Positions 5,632 through 5,640 of a stretch of 5,640 bases of DNA are shown piece by piece. Below the pieces are notes generated by a model that made no database searches, was not told where the DNA came from, and saw only the letters and a list, made by a program, of their open reading frames with translations. The translations under genes were made by a program, and so were the position numbers. Each line of letters opens with the position of its first letter. Position 1 is the stretch's first letter. Source of the DNA: Flavobacteriaceae bacterium UBA4022 (GTDB lineage Bacteria; Bacteroidota; Bacteroidia; Flavobacteriales; Flavobacteriaceae); assembly GCA_002384055.1 (NCBI GenBank), contig DGAU01000009.1, positions 1-5,640 on the forward strand. Direction: 5' to 3'.

Positions 5632-5639
5632 CATAAATA
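5632..5639 (-). promoter_or_regulatory. Possible -7 element upstream of the DUF155-like gene
   Basis: The minus strand reads TATTTATG, one mismatch from TAnnTTTG. A matching -33 element would lie outside the window. The same octamer occurs on the minus strand at 1441-1448, and AT-rich octamers of this kind are frequent, so the call is weak. Just downstream, the 5-bp inverted repeat CTAAT/ATTAG (5615-5619 and 5624-5628) could be an operator, but it is very short. Confidence 0.2.
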
Positions 5640-5640
5640 G

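Overview
The window reads as a dense stretch of a member of the Bacteroidota, most likely a marine-type flavobacterium. The reasons are the moderate to low GC, the absence of Shine-Dalgarno sequences before most starts, -7 boxes resembling TAnnTTTG (TATCTTTA twice), signal peptides ending in A-Q (NAQQ, VQAQ, YAQD), and a DUF6090-like single-pass membrane protein. No rRNA, tRNA, CRISPR array, transposase or phage gene is visible. Eight protein genes fill almost all of the 5.6 kb.

Layout. A DUF6090-like membrane protein (63-770, +) runs into a SnoaL-like lipoprotein on the opposite strand (780-1319, -), with 9 bp between the stops. A 136-bp divergent region (1320-1455) then drives that lipoprotein leftward and, rightward, an exported DinB-fold protein (1456-2031) followed by a nitroreductase (2116-2901). 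The nitroreductase converges with a leftward block that fills the rest of the window. In transcription order this block is an RMND1/DUF155-type membrane protein (5517-4732), a 140-bp gap with a perfect 8-bp inverted repeat, a Tat-type Rieske lipoprotein (4591-4106), a four-helix histidine-rich membrane protein (4090-3482) and a YceI-like periplasmic protein (3476-2919). The last three are separated by only 15 and 5 bp and are almost certainly one operon.

The most interesting part is this three-gene operon. The middle protein is not one I can name. However, each of its four predicted membrane helices starts with a histidine, so the histidines of helices 1 and 3 lie on one membrane face and those of helices 2 and 4 on the other. 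That is the arrangement expected of a cytochrome b561-type di-heme core. YceI proteins are known to sit beside b561 genes (yceJ-yceI of E. coli). Here a lipid-anchored Rieske iron-sulfur protein is added in front, which suggests a small cell-envelope electron-transfer module: membrane cytochrome, Rieske carrier and a lipocalin-like YceI partner. This is inference; heme binding and the direction of electron flow are untested.

The other genes are ordinary accessory functions whose exact substrates cannot be read from sequence. Several have longer possible TTG starts. In each such case I chose a downstream ATG because it gives a normal signal peptide or removes an overlap with the neighbouring gene.
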